Of a DNA stretch of 64,000 bases, positions 14,662 to 23,408 are shown in pieces. Source of the DNA: Variovorax sp. V213 (GTDB taxonomy: Bacteria > Pseudomonadota > Gammaproteobacteria > Burkholderiales > Burkholderiaceae_C); NCBI RefSeq assembly GCF_041154455.1, contig NZ_AP028665.1, positions 434,001-498,000 on the forward strand. The letters run 5' to 3'. The translations under genes and the position numbers were made by a program. Position 1 is the first letter of the stretch. The number at the start of each line of letters is the position of its first letter. A model generated the notes under the pieces. It had not been told where the DNA came from. It did not search any database and saw nothing but the letters and a program-made list of their open reading frames with translations.

Positions 14662-17600
14662 GTGCGGCTCAAGCTGAGAACGAAGACAGCGCTGCTGATC
14701 ACCCTGCTCGTGCTCGCCCTGGTGGGTGCAACCGGCGGGTGGCAGTACCGGAGCGTATCCAGCGAGTACGTCGACCTGATGCGCGAGCAGCAGCAGGCAC
14801 TGACCGACAGCGCCGCGGCCGATCTCGACTACAAGCTGGGCGTTCATCTGGCGGCCCTGTCGCGTGCAGCCCGCGAACTTGGCGAACGCGGCTTCGCCGA
14901 TCCCGCGGCGCAGCAGCGTTTCCTTGCGGACAAGGACCTGCGCGCGATGTTCGACAACGCCGCGGTCGCGACGCTGGACGGCGCCATCGTCGCCATCAAC
15001 CCACCCGCGGGGCGGCCGCCGAACGTGGCCGACCGCGACTACTTCAAGCGCGTGCGCGACCTGCGCCAGCCGGCCATCTCGGCGCCCTTGCTCACCAAGG
15101 GCAGCCAGAAGCCCGCCGTGGTCATGGCCGTGCCCGTCGAAGGACCGGACGGCCGCCTCATCGGCGTGCTGGGCGCGGCGCTGGACCTGCAGCGCGCCAA
15201 CGTGCTCGGCGATCTGAGCCGCGCCACCGTCGGCCGCGGCGGCTACTACGAGATCGTCACGCGCGGCGAGTCGCCCCGGATCGTCATGCACCCCGACGCG
15301 AAGCTGCTGCTCAAGCCTGCCGACGCAGCCGCCGATGCCTTCGCCAGCAATCCGGAGCGCGACCTGGCAACGCGCGCCACCGTACGCAGCGCCGACTGGG
15401 ATCTGCGCTTGATCGTGCCGGCGCGCGCGGCCTACGCGCCGCTGGAACAGGCGAGGCGAAACCTGCTGCTGCAGTTGCTCTGGCTGGGCCTGGGCTGCGC
15501 ATTCCTGGTCTGGCTGGGCACGGCCTGGTTCATGCGTCCCCTGGAAGCGCTCAGCAAGGCGATCCGTACCCTGCGCCATTCACCGGACAGCCAGGTCAGG
15601 CTCGATGTCGTCGCCAACGACGAGCGCGGCGACCTGGCACGCGAGTTCGACGCGTTGATGGCCGAGCTGCGCGAGCAACGTCTGGAGGTGGCCGCGGTCA
15701 CCGACGCGTCGCCCGTGGGATTGTTCCGTTGCGACAGCAGCGGCCGCATGACCTATGTGAACGACGAGTACCTGGCGATTCACGGGCTCGAGCGGGAGGA
15801 CGCGGAAGAGGGCTGGCTCACGCTCGTGCGCGAGGAGATCCGTGAGAAGGTCCGCCAGGATTGGATTCGCATCGTCAGCGCGGACGCACCGCTGAACGCC
15901 ACGCGCCGGCTTCACCGCAAGGACGGCACGCAGGTGCTGGTGGCATTGCGAAGCCGACCCGTGGTCGCAGGAGGCCGCGTGCTCGGACACGTGGGAACGG
16001 TGACTGACATCACCGAGCGCACGCGGGCCGAACGGGCCCTTCGGACGCTCACGGCCATTTTCGACATGACGACCGACTACATCATCCAGAACGATGCGAA
16101 GGGGCGGCTCATCTACATGAATCCGGCCGCGCGCCGCCGCACGGGTGTGGACCTCGATGCCCCGATAGAGACGCTCAAAGTGTCGGACTTCAATCCACCG
16201 CAAACGCTCGAGAGATTCCGGTCCGAGGTGGTGCCGACCGCGCTCGCCACCGGCGTGTGGGTGGGAGAGTCGATGGTGTGGGACACCCGGCGGCGCGAGT
16301 TCCCGGTCAGCCACATGGTGATCGCGCACCGCGACAAGCACGGCAAGGTGGAATACTTCTCCGGATTGATGCGCGACATCTCGGCGGCCAAGGCCGCGGA
16401 ACAGGCACTGCGCGAGAGCGAGCACCGGTTGCGCATGGTGACGGACCACCTGCCGGCACTGATCTCCTATCTCGACGGCGACCTGCGATTCCGGTTCGTC
16501 AACAAGGCCTACCAGGACTGGTTCGGGGTCGAACCCCGGCAACTGATCGGCCGCAGCCTGCAGGAGTTCTACGGCGACGAGGCGTGGGCGCAGATGGAGC
16601 CGTACATCCGGGCGGCCCTGGGCGGGCGCCAGGTCACCTACGAGCGGCGGGTGATGGGGCCCGGCGGGCGTCGCGACATCCAGGCCACGCTGGTTCCGGA
16701 GCGCAACGAGCAGGGCGAGGTGATGGGCCTCTATACGCTGGACAGCGACATCACCGCGCATCACGAGGCGGAGGAGGCCCTGCAGGAAAGCGAGGCCCGC
16801 CTGCGCACGGTGGCCGACGCGCTGCCGATGCGCGTGGCCTACATCGATGCGGACGAGCGCTACCGCTTCAACAACCTGGCCTACGAGCGCGAATTCGGGC
16901 TCTCCCGGGACCAGATCCAGGGGCACACCGTGCAAGAGCTCCTGGGCGAGCCCGCCTACCAGAGCGTGAAGCCTCACATCCGCGCCGCATTGGCCGGCGA
17001 GGTCGTCACCTTCCAGAGCGAGGTCAGCCAGAGCGACAGCTACAACTGCTACGAGGCCCAGTACATCCCCCAGCCCGCGGCCAACACCGAAGCCATCGTC
17101 GGCTTCCACGCCGTGATCACCGACATCACGCGGCAAAAGCTCGAGGAGAAGCGCCTGGTGAACCTGGCGCAGATCGATCCGCTCACCGGTCTTGCCAATC
17201 GCGCGGGTTTCGAAGCGCGCCTGCGCGAGGCCATGGACCGCAGCCGCAGCGCAGGCGCCCTGATGGCGCTGATGTACCTGGACATCGATGGCTTCAAGCA
17301 GATCAACGACCAGTTCGGGCATCAGACCGGCGATGAGCTGCTCAAGGCGTTCTCGAGCAGGTTGTCGCAAGGCCTGCGCTCCGGCGATGTCCGCGCGCGC
17401 CTGGGCGGCGACGAGTTCACCGTGATCATGGAGGGGCTGCCCAACGCCGACATTGCGGCTTCCGCCGCCACCAAGCTCGTCATGGCCATGCAGGCGCCAT
17501 TCGCCATCGAGCAGCAGTGGACGATCAGCGTCACCGCCAGCATCGGCCTGGCGTTCTACCAGGGCGGCAACGCGACGGCCGCCGCACTGGTCAAGCGGGC

Positions 17601-17685
17601 AGACGAGATGCTCTACAGCGCCAAGCGGGCGGGCCGCAACAACGTCCAGGCAGCGACGCTGCCGATCGAAGGCGACCCGTCCTAG
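14662..17685 (+). CDS. Membrane diguanylate cyclase with extracytoplasmic sensor and four PAS domains
   Basis: About 1007 residues. Layout: TM1 (about 10-28), an extracytoplasmic dCache-like sensor (30-265), TM2 (267-291), HAMP linker (291-340), four PAS/PAC units (about 343-450, 460-577, 586-706, 711-826) and a GGDEF domain (830-1005). The catalytic motif is intact (LGGDEF near residue 915, DPLTGLANR at its start), so it should make cyclic-di-GMP. RSGD stands five residues before GGDEF and forms an intact inhibitory I-site for product feedback. No EAL domain follows. GTG 14662 is chosen because AAGGA precedes it; the open frame upstream reads through the terminator. The many PAS units point to redox, oxygen or ligand input; no haem or flavin signature is evident. 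Confidence 0.92.
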   Translation: MRLKLRTKTALLITLLVLALVGATGGWQYRSVSSEYVDLMREQQQALTDSAAADLDYKLGVHLAALSRAARELGERGFADPAAQQRFLADKDLRAMFDNAAVATLDGAIVAINPPAGRPPNVADRDYFKRVRDLRQPAISAPLLTKGSQKPAVVMAVPVEGPDGRLIGVLGAALDLQRANVLGDLSRATVGRGGYYEIVTRGESPRIVMHPDAKLLLKPADAAADAFASNPERDLATRATVRSADWDLRLIVPARAAYAPLEQARRNLLLQLLWLGLGCAFLVWLGTAWFMRPLEALSKAIRTLRHSPDSQVRLDVVANDERGDLAREFDALMAELREQRLEVAAVTDASPVGLFRCDSSGRMTYVNDEYLAIHGLEREDAEEGWLTLVREEIREKVRQDWIRIVSADAPLNATRRLHRKDGTQVLVALRSRPVVAGGRVLGHVGTVTDITERTRAERALRTLTAIFDMTTDYIIQNDAKGRLIYMNPAARRRTGVDLDAPIETLKVSDFNPPQTLERFRSEVVPTALATGVWVGESMVWDTRRREFPVSHMVIAHRDKHGKVEYFSGLMRDISAAKAAEQALRESEHRLRMVTDHLPALISYLDGDLRFRFVNKAYQDWFGVEPRQLIGRSLQEFYGDEAWAQMEPYIRAALGGRQVTYERRVMGPGGRRDIQATLVPERNEQGEVMGLYTLDSDITAHHEAEEALQESEARLRTVADALPMRVAYIDADERYRFNNLAYEREFGLSRDQIQGHTVQELLGEPAYQSVKPHIRAALAGEVVTFQSEVSQSDSYNCYEAQYIPQPAANTEAIVGFHAVITDITRQKLEEKRLVNLAQIDPLTGLANRAGFEARLREAMDRSRSAGALMALMYLDIDGFKQINDQFGHQTGDELLKAFSSRLSQGLRSGDVRARLGGDEFTVIMEGLPNADIAASAATKLVMAMQAPFAIEQQWTISVTASIGLAFYQGGNATAAALVKRADEMLYSAKRAGRNNVQAATLPIEGDPS

Positions 17686-17806
17686 TCTTTACAAGCGCGG
17701 CCGGCGGCCGGTAGAAATTTCATCGAAATTCGCTGCAGCCTTACCGGCCCTTCACATGGCGCCGGCAGGATGGAACTCCTGAAAACAACGACTCGAAGGA
17801 GTTGCA

Positions 17807-18100
17807 ATGAAGAAGTTATCCCTTGCATTGGGCGCAGCCGCTCTGGTTTCATTGGCCGCGCTGAGCGCGCCTGCGCAAGCGCAGCCGCACCATGGAGACG
17901 GCGGCTACCGTCCTCACGTGGTCGTTGTTCCGCCGCCACCGCCGCGCCACGTCGTGCGGCATGGCTATGACCACCGCTATGACCGCTATGACCGCCGTGC
18001 CGACTATCGCCATGGCCACCGCTACGCACGCCGGGACAGCGACCGCGACGGCGTGCCCGACCGCTACGACCGCCGTCCCCACAATCCATATCGGCGTTGA
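17807..18100 (+). CDS. Small secreted His/Arg/Tyr/Asp-rich protein
   Basis: A 97-residue protein after a clear AAGGAG ribosome site. A Sec signal peptide (MKKLSLALGAAALVSLAALSAPAQAQ) is followed by a His-rich start, a poly-proline stretch, repeated HRYDRYDRR-like units and a C-terminal DSDRDGVPDRYD segment that resembles the calcium-binding Asp repeats of thrombospondin type 3. No enzyme domain. It is probably periplasmic or surface located and could bind metal or nucleic acid through its His/Asp/Arg content; that is only composition-based. Similar short secreted proteins are common in Burkholderiales and have no known function. Confidence 0.78.
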   Translation: MKKLSLALGAAALVSLAALSAPAQAQPHHGDGGYRPHVVVVPPPPPRHVVRHGYDHRYDRYDRRADYRHGHRYARRDSDRDGVPDRYDRRPHNPYRR

Positions 18101-18258
18101 GCGAGGGTCACCCGAAGAGGGGAGTTCGGTCCGCTTGCAGGAGCCAGCTTCGTCAAGATCTGAGGCACAGCTCTACGCTGCCACCGCGGCCGTCGATACG
18201 GCTCGGTGTGCACGGTCAAGGGCTTGTTGGACCGTCGCCTGGGGCCGCAGTAGCGGCG

Positions 18259-18666
18259 CTACGGTTCAAACCAAAACGACAACTGCTTGTGATGCTTGAT
18301 CGCCAACAAATGAACGATCGGAGATTGGTCTGGCCGGCTGTCGTGCACGGAATACAGCACCAAGTAATCGTCCATCACGTACTCACGAACGTTTGGAGTC
18401 GGCTTATGCGATGCCAGTAGACGCTGCAGTCGCTCGAACACCATTTGCGCCTCTACCGATTCAGGCTGACGACTCATGAACGGCCGACCCATCCGCGGAT
18501 GCCGCTCCAGATGCGTCAGCACTACGTCGGTGAGTTCGTCAAGCAATCGGTCATAGCCCTGGGGAAATTCGCTCTCGTCCCAGAAAGCTGCGATGCCTTC
18601 CAAATTGGCTGCGAAGTTCGCTGTGTAACGGATCTCCGCCAGTGGCTTGTTTTCGTCGCTCGCCAT
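18259..18666 (-). CDS. ParE/RelE-superfamily toxin
   Basis: A 135-residue protein with the compact RelE/ParE fold pattern: an N-terminal strand EIRYTANFAANLEGI, two helices, then the C-terminal strand group with REYVMDDYLVLYSVHD and a final VHLLAIKHHKQLSFW typical of ParE-type toxins. It begins 2 bases after the antitoxin stop, so both are translated from one message. Targets of the superfamily are gyrase (ParE) or ribosome-bound mRNA (RelE); which applies here cannot be told. It is somewhat longer than usual (about 95-105). Sequence is less GC-rich than its neighbours, consistent with horizontal gain. Confidence 0.82.
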   Translation of the reverse strand: MASDENKPLAEIRYTANFAANLEGIAAFWDESEFPQGYDRLLDELTDVVLTHLERHPRMGRPFMSRQPESVEAQMVFERLQRLLASHKPTPNVREYVMDDYLVLYSVHDSRPDQSPIVHLLAIKHHKQLSFWFEP

Positions 18667-18668
18667 CG

Positions 18669-18962
18669 TCAGCGAGTGGTCCGATGGGCCTTCAATGCAG
18701 CCAGCCCTTCGCGTGCACTGGTCGACCGACCTGCCTCCACATCCGCCAGCCCCTTCTCGATTTCGCCGAGCAGCAGAAGATGAATGCTCGCGCGCTCCAG
18801 CCGGTGATAGTGATCAAGCCGCTTCGCGTCGATCATCGCCACGGCAGGCTCGCCGTTCTTCGTGATGATCTTCTCGGCGCCGTTTTGCACCTGCTCAACC
18901 AATTCGGACAGGTGCGTGCGTGCGCTCGAAAACGGGATGATGTCGCGGACTGCGATGGACAT
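18669..18962 (-). CDS. Phd/YefM-family antitoxin
   Basis: A 97-residue antitoxin. The N-terminal DNA-binding Phd/YefM domain is clear (IPFSSARTHLSELVEQVQNG, then KIITKNGEPAVAMID); the C-terminal helices would wrap the toxin. ATG 18962 has a GGAGAA ribosome site; the frame is open further upstream without similarity. It lies directly before the ParE-like toxin gene. Antitoxins of this family repress their own operon, and palindromes around 18973-19015 in the upstream region are suitable operators. Confidence 0.88.
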   Translation of the reverse strand: MSIAVRDIIPFSSARTHLSELVEQVQNGAEKIITKNGEPAVAMIDAKRLDHYHRLERASIHLLLLGEIEKGLADVEAGRSTSAREGLAALKAHRTTR

Positions 18963-18972
18963 TGGCTTCTCC

Positions 18973-19015
18973 AGAGCACGAAATTTCGCTCTTAATTTTG
19001 TGCATTGTATGCTCT
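18973..19015 (-). promoter_or_regulatory. Toxin-antitoxin promoter/operator region
   Basis: An AT-rich stretch just upstream of the antitoxin start. It contains the perfect 10-bp palindrome CGAAATTTCG (18979-18988) flanked by AGAGC and GCTCT, a second GCTCT at 19011-19015, and GCAT-TGT-ATGC (19002-19012). On the minus strand TACAAT (19004-19009) is a good -10 hexamer, although no strong -35 is visible. This fits autoregulation by the Phd-type antitoxin. Confidence 0.5.
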
Positions 19016-19105
19016 TCCTGGCGGAGCGGAGGACGGCTGGAATTTCTGAAGGAAGCGTTGCAGAGGCGGCGGAATCCTGCGAAACCATGGCCGGCGTACA
19101 GCCCT

Positions 19106-19249
19106 TCAGCGGGGCGCGTGGACGGCGAGCGCCGCACGCAACTGCTCGACCGCAACCACCGGCCCGCCCTGCAGCTGCCAGACATGCGCCATGCGGGCCG
19201 AGGCCGCATGGTGGTCGCGCACGACGTCCAGGTGGCTGCGCGTGCTCAC
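19106..19249 (-). pseudogene. 47-codon open frame resembling the end of an NTF2/SnoaL-like protein
   Basis: A GTG at 19249 overlaps the stop of the metallo-beta-lactamase-fold gene (GTGA) and reads 47 codons. The C-terminal half contains HVWQLQGGPVVAVEQL, which fits the last two strands of NTF2/SnoaL-like domains (pattern HVWxLxxGKVVxFxxY). The N-terminal two thirds of such a domain are absent. Either this is a decayed remnant coupled to the gene before it or a genuine mini-protein. The assignment is tentative. Confidence 0.33.
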
Positions 19250-20136
19250 CACTTCATTTCGCCCTTATTCACCTTGGCGCCGATGTCCAGCGCCACGCCA
19301 AGGCCCGCGTCCGGATAGGCCTGCTTCATGGCGCCGATGAGCGCGCCGCTGTTGGCCGCCTTCGGCAGCTCCTGCTCGTAGCGCGCGAGGTAGGCCTGGC
19401 TCCAGGCGATCTGCGATGCGTCCTGCCTGGCGCCAACGGCGCTGTGGCCCGGGATGACCCGGGTCGGCTGCAGGGCGGCCATGGTGCCGAGCTTCGTGGC
19501 CCAGTCGGCGCGCTCCTGCGGCGTCTGCGCATCGGCCGTCCAGAGATGCAGGCCGGCGTACACGTTCACGCCGCCGGCAATGGTCTTGAGCGAGGGGATC
19601 CACACGTAGCTGCGATGCGGCAGGCTGTCGTCGAGGCCGCGCACCTCGATCGACTGGCCTTCCAGCGCAATGGTGTTGCCCGCCAGCACCTCGGGCAGCG
19701 GCACGCTCCTGGGCGCGTTGGCGCCCATGCGCGGGCCCCACACCTGCAGCTTGGTGGCCAGCGTGGCCTGGATCTTCTTCAGCGTGGGCGCCGTGGTCAC
19801 GACCTTGGCGTCGGGGAAGTACTGCTTGAGCACCTCGATGCCGAAGTAGTAGTCAGGATCGGCCTGGCTGATGAAGATGGTCTTGAGCGTCTTCTTGCTG
19901 TCGAGCACCATGGCCGCGATGCGCAGCGCGTCGGCGCGCGTGAAGCCGGTGTCCAGCAGCACGGCGTCGGTCTGCCCGGCCACCAGCACCGAGTTGACGT
20001 GGAAGCTGTTGGCGTCGGCGTTGTAGACCTGAAGGGTCAGCGGCGAGGCCGGCTGTGCCGACGCGTCGGTCGAGACGATGCCGAGCGACATGGCGGCCGG
20101 CAGCAGGGCAAGGGAAAAGAACTTGATCGTTTTCAT
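19246..20136 (-). CDS. Secreted metallo-beta-lactamase-fold protein with degenerate metal motif
   Basis: A 296-residue protein with a Sec signal (ending near TDASAQP) and a metallo-beta-lactamase fold: VNSVLVAGQTDAVLLDTGF is the typical second strand pair and RVIPGHS a later metal-site segment. The key HxHxDH motif reads SQADPDYYFG, so the first, second and last His are replaced by Gln, Asp and Tyr and only the Asp remains. A normal dizinc centre is therefore unlikely; it may bind one metal or be non-enzymatic. ATG 20136 is chosen because GGAG precedes it; ATG 20148 lies four codons upstream. It is divergent from a LysR gene with about 110 bases between, so that regulator probably controls it. 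Confidence 0.8.
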   Translation of the reverse strand: MKTIKFFSLALLPAAMSLGIVSTDASAQPASPLTLQVYNADANSFHVNSVLVAGQTDAVLLDTGFTRADALRIAAMVLDSKKTLKTIFISQADPDYYFGIEVLKQYFPDAKVVTTAPTLKKIQATLATKLQVWGPRMGANAPRSVPLPEVLAGNTIALEGQSIEVRGLDDSLPHRSYVWIPSLKTIAGGVNVYAGLHLWTADAQTPQERADWATKLGTMAALQPTRVIPGHSAVGARQDASQIAWSQAYLARYEQELPKAANSGALIGAMKQAYPDAGLGVALDIGAKVNKGEMKW

Positions 20137-20192
20137 GAGGGACTCCATCGAAGCCGAGAGGTTGCGGATGGGCCCATCGTATTGATTCGGTT

Positions 20193-20211
20193 ATCGAAGA
20201 TAAACTTCGAT
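20193..20211. promoter_or_regulatory. Inverted repeat between the divergent hydrolase and LysR genes
   Basis: ATCGAAG, ATAAA, CTTCGAT is a perfect 7-5-7 inverted repeat in the AT-rich 112-base gap between the two start codons. It is the natural binding site for the LysR protein encoded to its right. Related TGATTCG words flank it at about 20183 and 20234. Confidence 0.55.
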
Positions 20212-20248
20212 TCGATCAAATGATTGTCAACTGATTCGAGTCAATCCC

Positions 20249-21205
20249 ATGGACCACCTCAGCGCCATCCGGACCTTCATCGAGATTGCCGACCAGGGGA
20301 GCCTGACCCGCGCGGCCGAAGTACTCGACCTTTCTCGCGCCATGGTCAGCCGCCATCTCGAAGGCCTGGAGCAGTGGCTCGGCGCGCGCCTGCTGCATCG
20401 CACGACCCGCCGCGTGAGCCTGAGCGATGCGGGGCAGGAGGCGCTGCCCCGGCTGCGCCAGATGCTCGAGCTGGCCTCGGACGTGCAGGCCGTCACCGGC
20501 GCGCGGCGCACGGAGCCCGCGGGCAAGCTGCGGCTCACCACCAGCCTGTCGTTCGCCCTCTCGAGCCTCACGCGTGCCATCGTGGAGTTTCAGGGCCGCT
20601 ATCCGCGCATCGAGGTCGAACTGCTCACGGTGGACCGCGCGATCGATCTTGTCGATGAACGCATCGACCTCGCCATCCGCATCACCAACCGACTGGACGA
20701 AGGCGTGGTGGCGCGCCAGATCGCCACCTGCCACTCGGTGCTGTGCGCATCGCCCGCCTACCTGGAGCGGCGCGGCGTGCCCAAGCGGCCGGAGGATCTT
20801 GCGGCGCACGAATGCATCACCCACGCCTTCGGTAGCCGCGCCGAGTACCGGCTGCACAAGGCGGGCCGGCCGGTCAGCGTCGCGGTGAGGGGCGGACTCT
20901 CGAGCAACGAGACATCGGTGCTGCGCGAGGCCGCGCTGGCGGGCGCGGGCATCGCGATGCTGCCCACCTACTTCGTCGTGGGCGAGCTTGCGCGGGGCGC
21001 GCTGGTGCGCTTGCTGCCGGACCACGAGCCCGAAGTGCTCGGCATCCATGCCGTCATCCTGTCACGCCAGCATCAGCCGCGGCCGCTCAAGCTGCTGATC
21101 GATTTCCTGGCGGAGCACTTTGGCGGGGACCTAGCGCCCTGGGATCGGAAGCCATCGGCGCCCTCGCGTCGCAAGACGCGCATCGATACAAAGCGCCGGC
21201 CCTGA
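20249..21205 (+). CDS. LysR-family transcriptional regulator
   Basis: A 318-residue LysR protein of the DsdC/AaeR-like subgroup. The helix-turn-helix covers about residues 1-60 (MDHLSAIRTFIEIADQGSL, then DLSRAMVSRHLEGLE); an effector domain with the RLTTSLSFALSSL and DLVDERIDLAIRI segments follows. The last 30 residues are a basic tail (many Arg and Lys) not common in the family. It is divergent from the secreted metallo-beta-lactamase-fold gene, with a 19-bp inverted repeat between them, and most likely regulates that gene and itself. Confidence 0.92.
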   Translation: MDHLSAIRTFIEIADQGSLTRAAEVLDLSRAMVSRHLEGLEQWLGARLLHRTTRRVSLSDAGQEALPRLRQMLELASDVQAVTGARRTEPAGKLRLTTSLSFALSSLTRAIVEFQGRYPRIEVELLTVDRAIDLVDERIDLAIRITNRLDEGVVARQIATCHSVLCASPAYLERRGVPKRPEDLAAHECITHAFGSRAEYRLHKAGRPVSVAVRGGLSSNETSVLREAALAGAGIAMLPTYFVVGELARGALVRLLPDHEPEVLGIHAVILSRQHQPRPLKLLIDFLAEHFGGDLAPWDRKPSAPSRRKTRIDTKRRP

Positions 21206-21231
21206 AAGGACATCGCGGCAAGTGTCGCACC

Positions 21232-22197
21232 TCAGGCAGCCAGCACCGTTTCGCCGAGGCGCCGCAGCGCCGCGACATATTCGCGGCGGAGGCGGTCGAC
21301 CAGCGCGCCGGCCGGCATCACCTCGGTCACCGCCGCGATGCCTTGGCCGCAGCCCCAGATGTCTTTCCAGGGCTTCTTGCGGTCGCTTCCGAAATTCATC
21401 ATGCGCACCTCGCCGTGCGGCAGCGCGTCGGGGTCGAGCCCCGCCGCCGCGATGGAGCCGCGCAGGTAGTTGCCGTGCACGCCCGTGAACAGGTTGGAAT
21501 AGACGATGTCGCGGCTGCTGCTCTCGACGATCATCTTCTTGTAGGCGGCGTCGGCGTGTGCTTCCTCGGTGGCGATGAAGGCGGAGCCGATGTAGCCGAA
21601 GTCGGCGCCGGCCGCCAGCGCGGCGAGGAGCGCGTCGCCGGTGGCGATGGCGCCGCTCAGGGCGAGCGGTCCGCGGAACCAGCGGCGAATCTCGTGCACC
21701 AGCGCGAAGGGGCTGACGGTGCCGGCATGGCCGCCGGCGCCAGCGGCCACGGCCACCAGTCCGTCGGCGCCTTTCTCCACCGCCTTGCGCGCGAAGACGT
21801 CGTCGATCACGTCGTGGAGCACAACACCGCCCCACGCGTGCACGGCGTCGTTGATCTCGGGCCGCGCGCCTAGCGAGGTGATCACGATCGGTACCCTGTA
21901 GCGCTCGCAGGCCGCCATGTCCTGCTCGAGCCGGTCGTTGCTCCGGTGCACGATCTGGTTGATGGCGAACGGCGCCGAAGGTGCTTCGGGATGCCGGCGG
22001 TCGTGCGCCGCGAGTTCCTCGGTGATTTCGGCCAGCCAGTCGGTAAAGAGGGCGGCAGGCCGGGCATTGAGCGCCGGCATCGAGCCGACGATGCCGGCTT
22101 TGCACTGGGCGATGACCAGTTGCGGCGTGCTGATGATGAACAGCGGCGCGGCCACGACGGGGAGCCGCAGCTTGCGGAATGCTTGGTGCATGGGCAT
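21232..22197 (-). CDS. Nitronate monooxygenase / 2-nitropropane dioxygenase-like flavoprotein
   Basis: A 321-residue FMN-dependent TIM-barrel enzyme that oxidises alkyl nitronates such as propionate-3-nitronate. The N-terminal PVVAAPLFIISTPQLVIAQ, the GIVGSMPALN loop, the catalytic His in AGAGGHAGTVS and the flavin-phosphate segment near ALAAGADFGYIGSAF are all present. It is the last gene of the ligase/Liv transporter operon, 5 bases after the solute-binding protein gene. Start is ATG 22197 or ATG 22191. Its inclusion in an uptake and CoA-activation operon suggests a nitro or reduced-flavin step on the imported compound; some members of the family act as enoyl reductases, so the reaction remains open. 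Confidence 0.85.
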   Translation of the reverse strand: MPMHQAFRKLRLPVVAAPLFIISTPQLVIAQCKAGIVGSMPALNARPAALFTDWLAEITEELAAHDRRHPEAPSAPFAINQIVHRSNDRLEQDMAACERYRVPIVITSLGARPEINDAVHAWGGVVLHDVIDDVFARKAVEKGADGLVAVAAGAGGHAGTVSPFALVHEIRRWFRGPLALSGAIATGDALLAALAAGADFGYIGSAFIATEEAHADAAYKKMIVESSSRDIVYSNLFTGVHGNYLRGSIAAAGLDPDALPHGEVRMMNFGSDRKKPWKDIWGCGQGIAAVTEVMPAGALVDRLRREYVAALRRLGETVLAA

Positions 22198-22202
22198 GGA
22201 GA

Positions 22203-23408
22203 TCAGAAGATGGAAACGAATTCGCCGAGGCGGTTCCAGCGCTTGCCGTCGAACACGACCGGCTGGAGAGACTTGATGAGCCGGTAGTCGTCAGGGCTGC
22301 TGCTCACCACAACGCCGGGCAGGAACATGGGAAGCTGCACGGCCTTGATCGACGAGGCTTGCCGCAGCACGTTCTCGCGGGTGAGGTTGTCGCCTGAGGC
22401 GCGCAGGATGTCGACCATGAGCCGCGCGCTGGAGTACGCGTACACATGGGAGCCCAGGCGCAGGTCGGCTTCCGGCCGGTATTTCTTCATGAAGGCCAGC
22501 CACTCGCGGAACGCAGGATCGTTCTCCCACTGCGTGTCGTTGGGGTCCTTGGAATACGCGGTGGAGATCACGCCGACGGCCTTCTCCGGACCGGCCGGAT
22601 TGAACACCGCGCCGATCAGCGCGGCGCCCTGGGCCAGGTAGTGCGTCGGCTTCCAGCCGGTGTCGTGAACCCGGCGCAGCGTCTGGATCGCCGCCTTGGC
22701 GGTGCTGAAGCTCACCAGCACGTCCGCACCCGCGCCGCGCAACTGCACGATCTGCGAATCCACCGTGGGGTCGCTCACTTCGTACGAAGCCTCTGCGACG
22801 ATCATCGACTTGGCGCGCGCACCCAGCCCTTCCTTGAAGCCGCGCAGATAGTCGCGTCCGTAGTCGTCGTTCTGGTACAGGATGCCGATCTTCGCGTTGG
22901 GCTTTTGCTCCAGGATGTGCCGCGCGTAAACGCGCGCTTCGGACGCATAGTCCGGATAGAAGCTCATGCTCCAGGGATTGCGCTGCGGGTCGTTCCACTT
23001 CGAAGCGCCGGTCAGCAGCAGAAGGTGCGGAATCTTCTTGGCGTTCACATAGCGGTGCACTGCGGAATTGGTGGCAGTGCCGAACATGCCGTAGAGCAGC
23101 AGTACCTGATCCTGCTCCACCAGGCGCCGCACGCCCTCCACTGTTTTGGGCGGCGAGTATCCGTCGTCCAGGCTGATGAAGTTGAGCTTGCGGCCGTTCA
23201 CGCCGCCTTGGTCGTTGACCATGCGGAAGTAGGCCGCCTGCGTCTTGCCGACCTCGCCATAGATCGACGCGGCGCCGCTGTACGCCATCGTCTGTCCGAT
23301 GCGGATCTCGGTGTCCGACGCGCCCGGATCGTATTTCTTCTGCGCGGCAGCGCTGCCGCATGCCAATGCCAGCACGACTGTTGCCAGTCCCAGGGCCAAT
23401 GTCTTCAT
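22203..23408 (-). CDS. Liv-type ABC transporter substrate-binding protein
   Basis: A 401-residue periplasmic binding protein of the LivK/AmiC fold (type I). A signal peptide (LALGLATVVLALACGSAAAQ) is followed by TEIRIGQTMAYSGAAS, the usual start of the ligand-binding lobe. The frame is open far upstream through livM, but ATG 23408 has the signal peptide and overlaps the livM stop. The branched-chain family also takes aromatic acids and amides; an aromatic or acyl substrate is more likely here because the operon starts with an acyl-CoA ligase. Ligand unknown. Confidence 0.92.
   Translation of the reverse strand: MKTLALGLATVVLALACGSAAAQKKYDPGASDTEIRIGQTMAYSGAASIYGEVGKTQAAYFRMVNDQGGVNGRKLNFISLDDGYSPPKTVEGVRRLVEQDQVLLLYGMFGTATNSAVHRYVNAKKIPHLLLLTGASKWNDPQRNPWSMSFYPDYASEARVYARHILEQKPNAKIGILYQNDDYGRDYLRGFKEGLGARAKSMIVAEASYEVSDPTVDSQIVQLRGAGADVLVSFSTAKAAIQTLRRVHDTGWKPTHYLAQGAALIGAVFNPAGPEKAVGVISTAYSKDPNDTQWENDPAFREWLAFMKKYRPEADLRLGSHVYAYSSARLMVDILRASGDNLTRENVLRQASSIKAVQLPMFLPGVVVSSSPDDYRLIKSLQPVVFDGKRWNRLGEFVSIF

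Noticed and set aside
11703..14702. A 999-codon minus-strand open frame
   Set aside because: It is the antisense shadow of the two-component, TerC and Usp genes; its residue composition is typical of GC-rich antisense frames and shows no domain.
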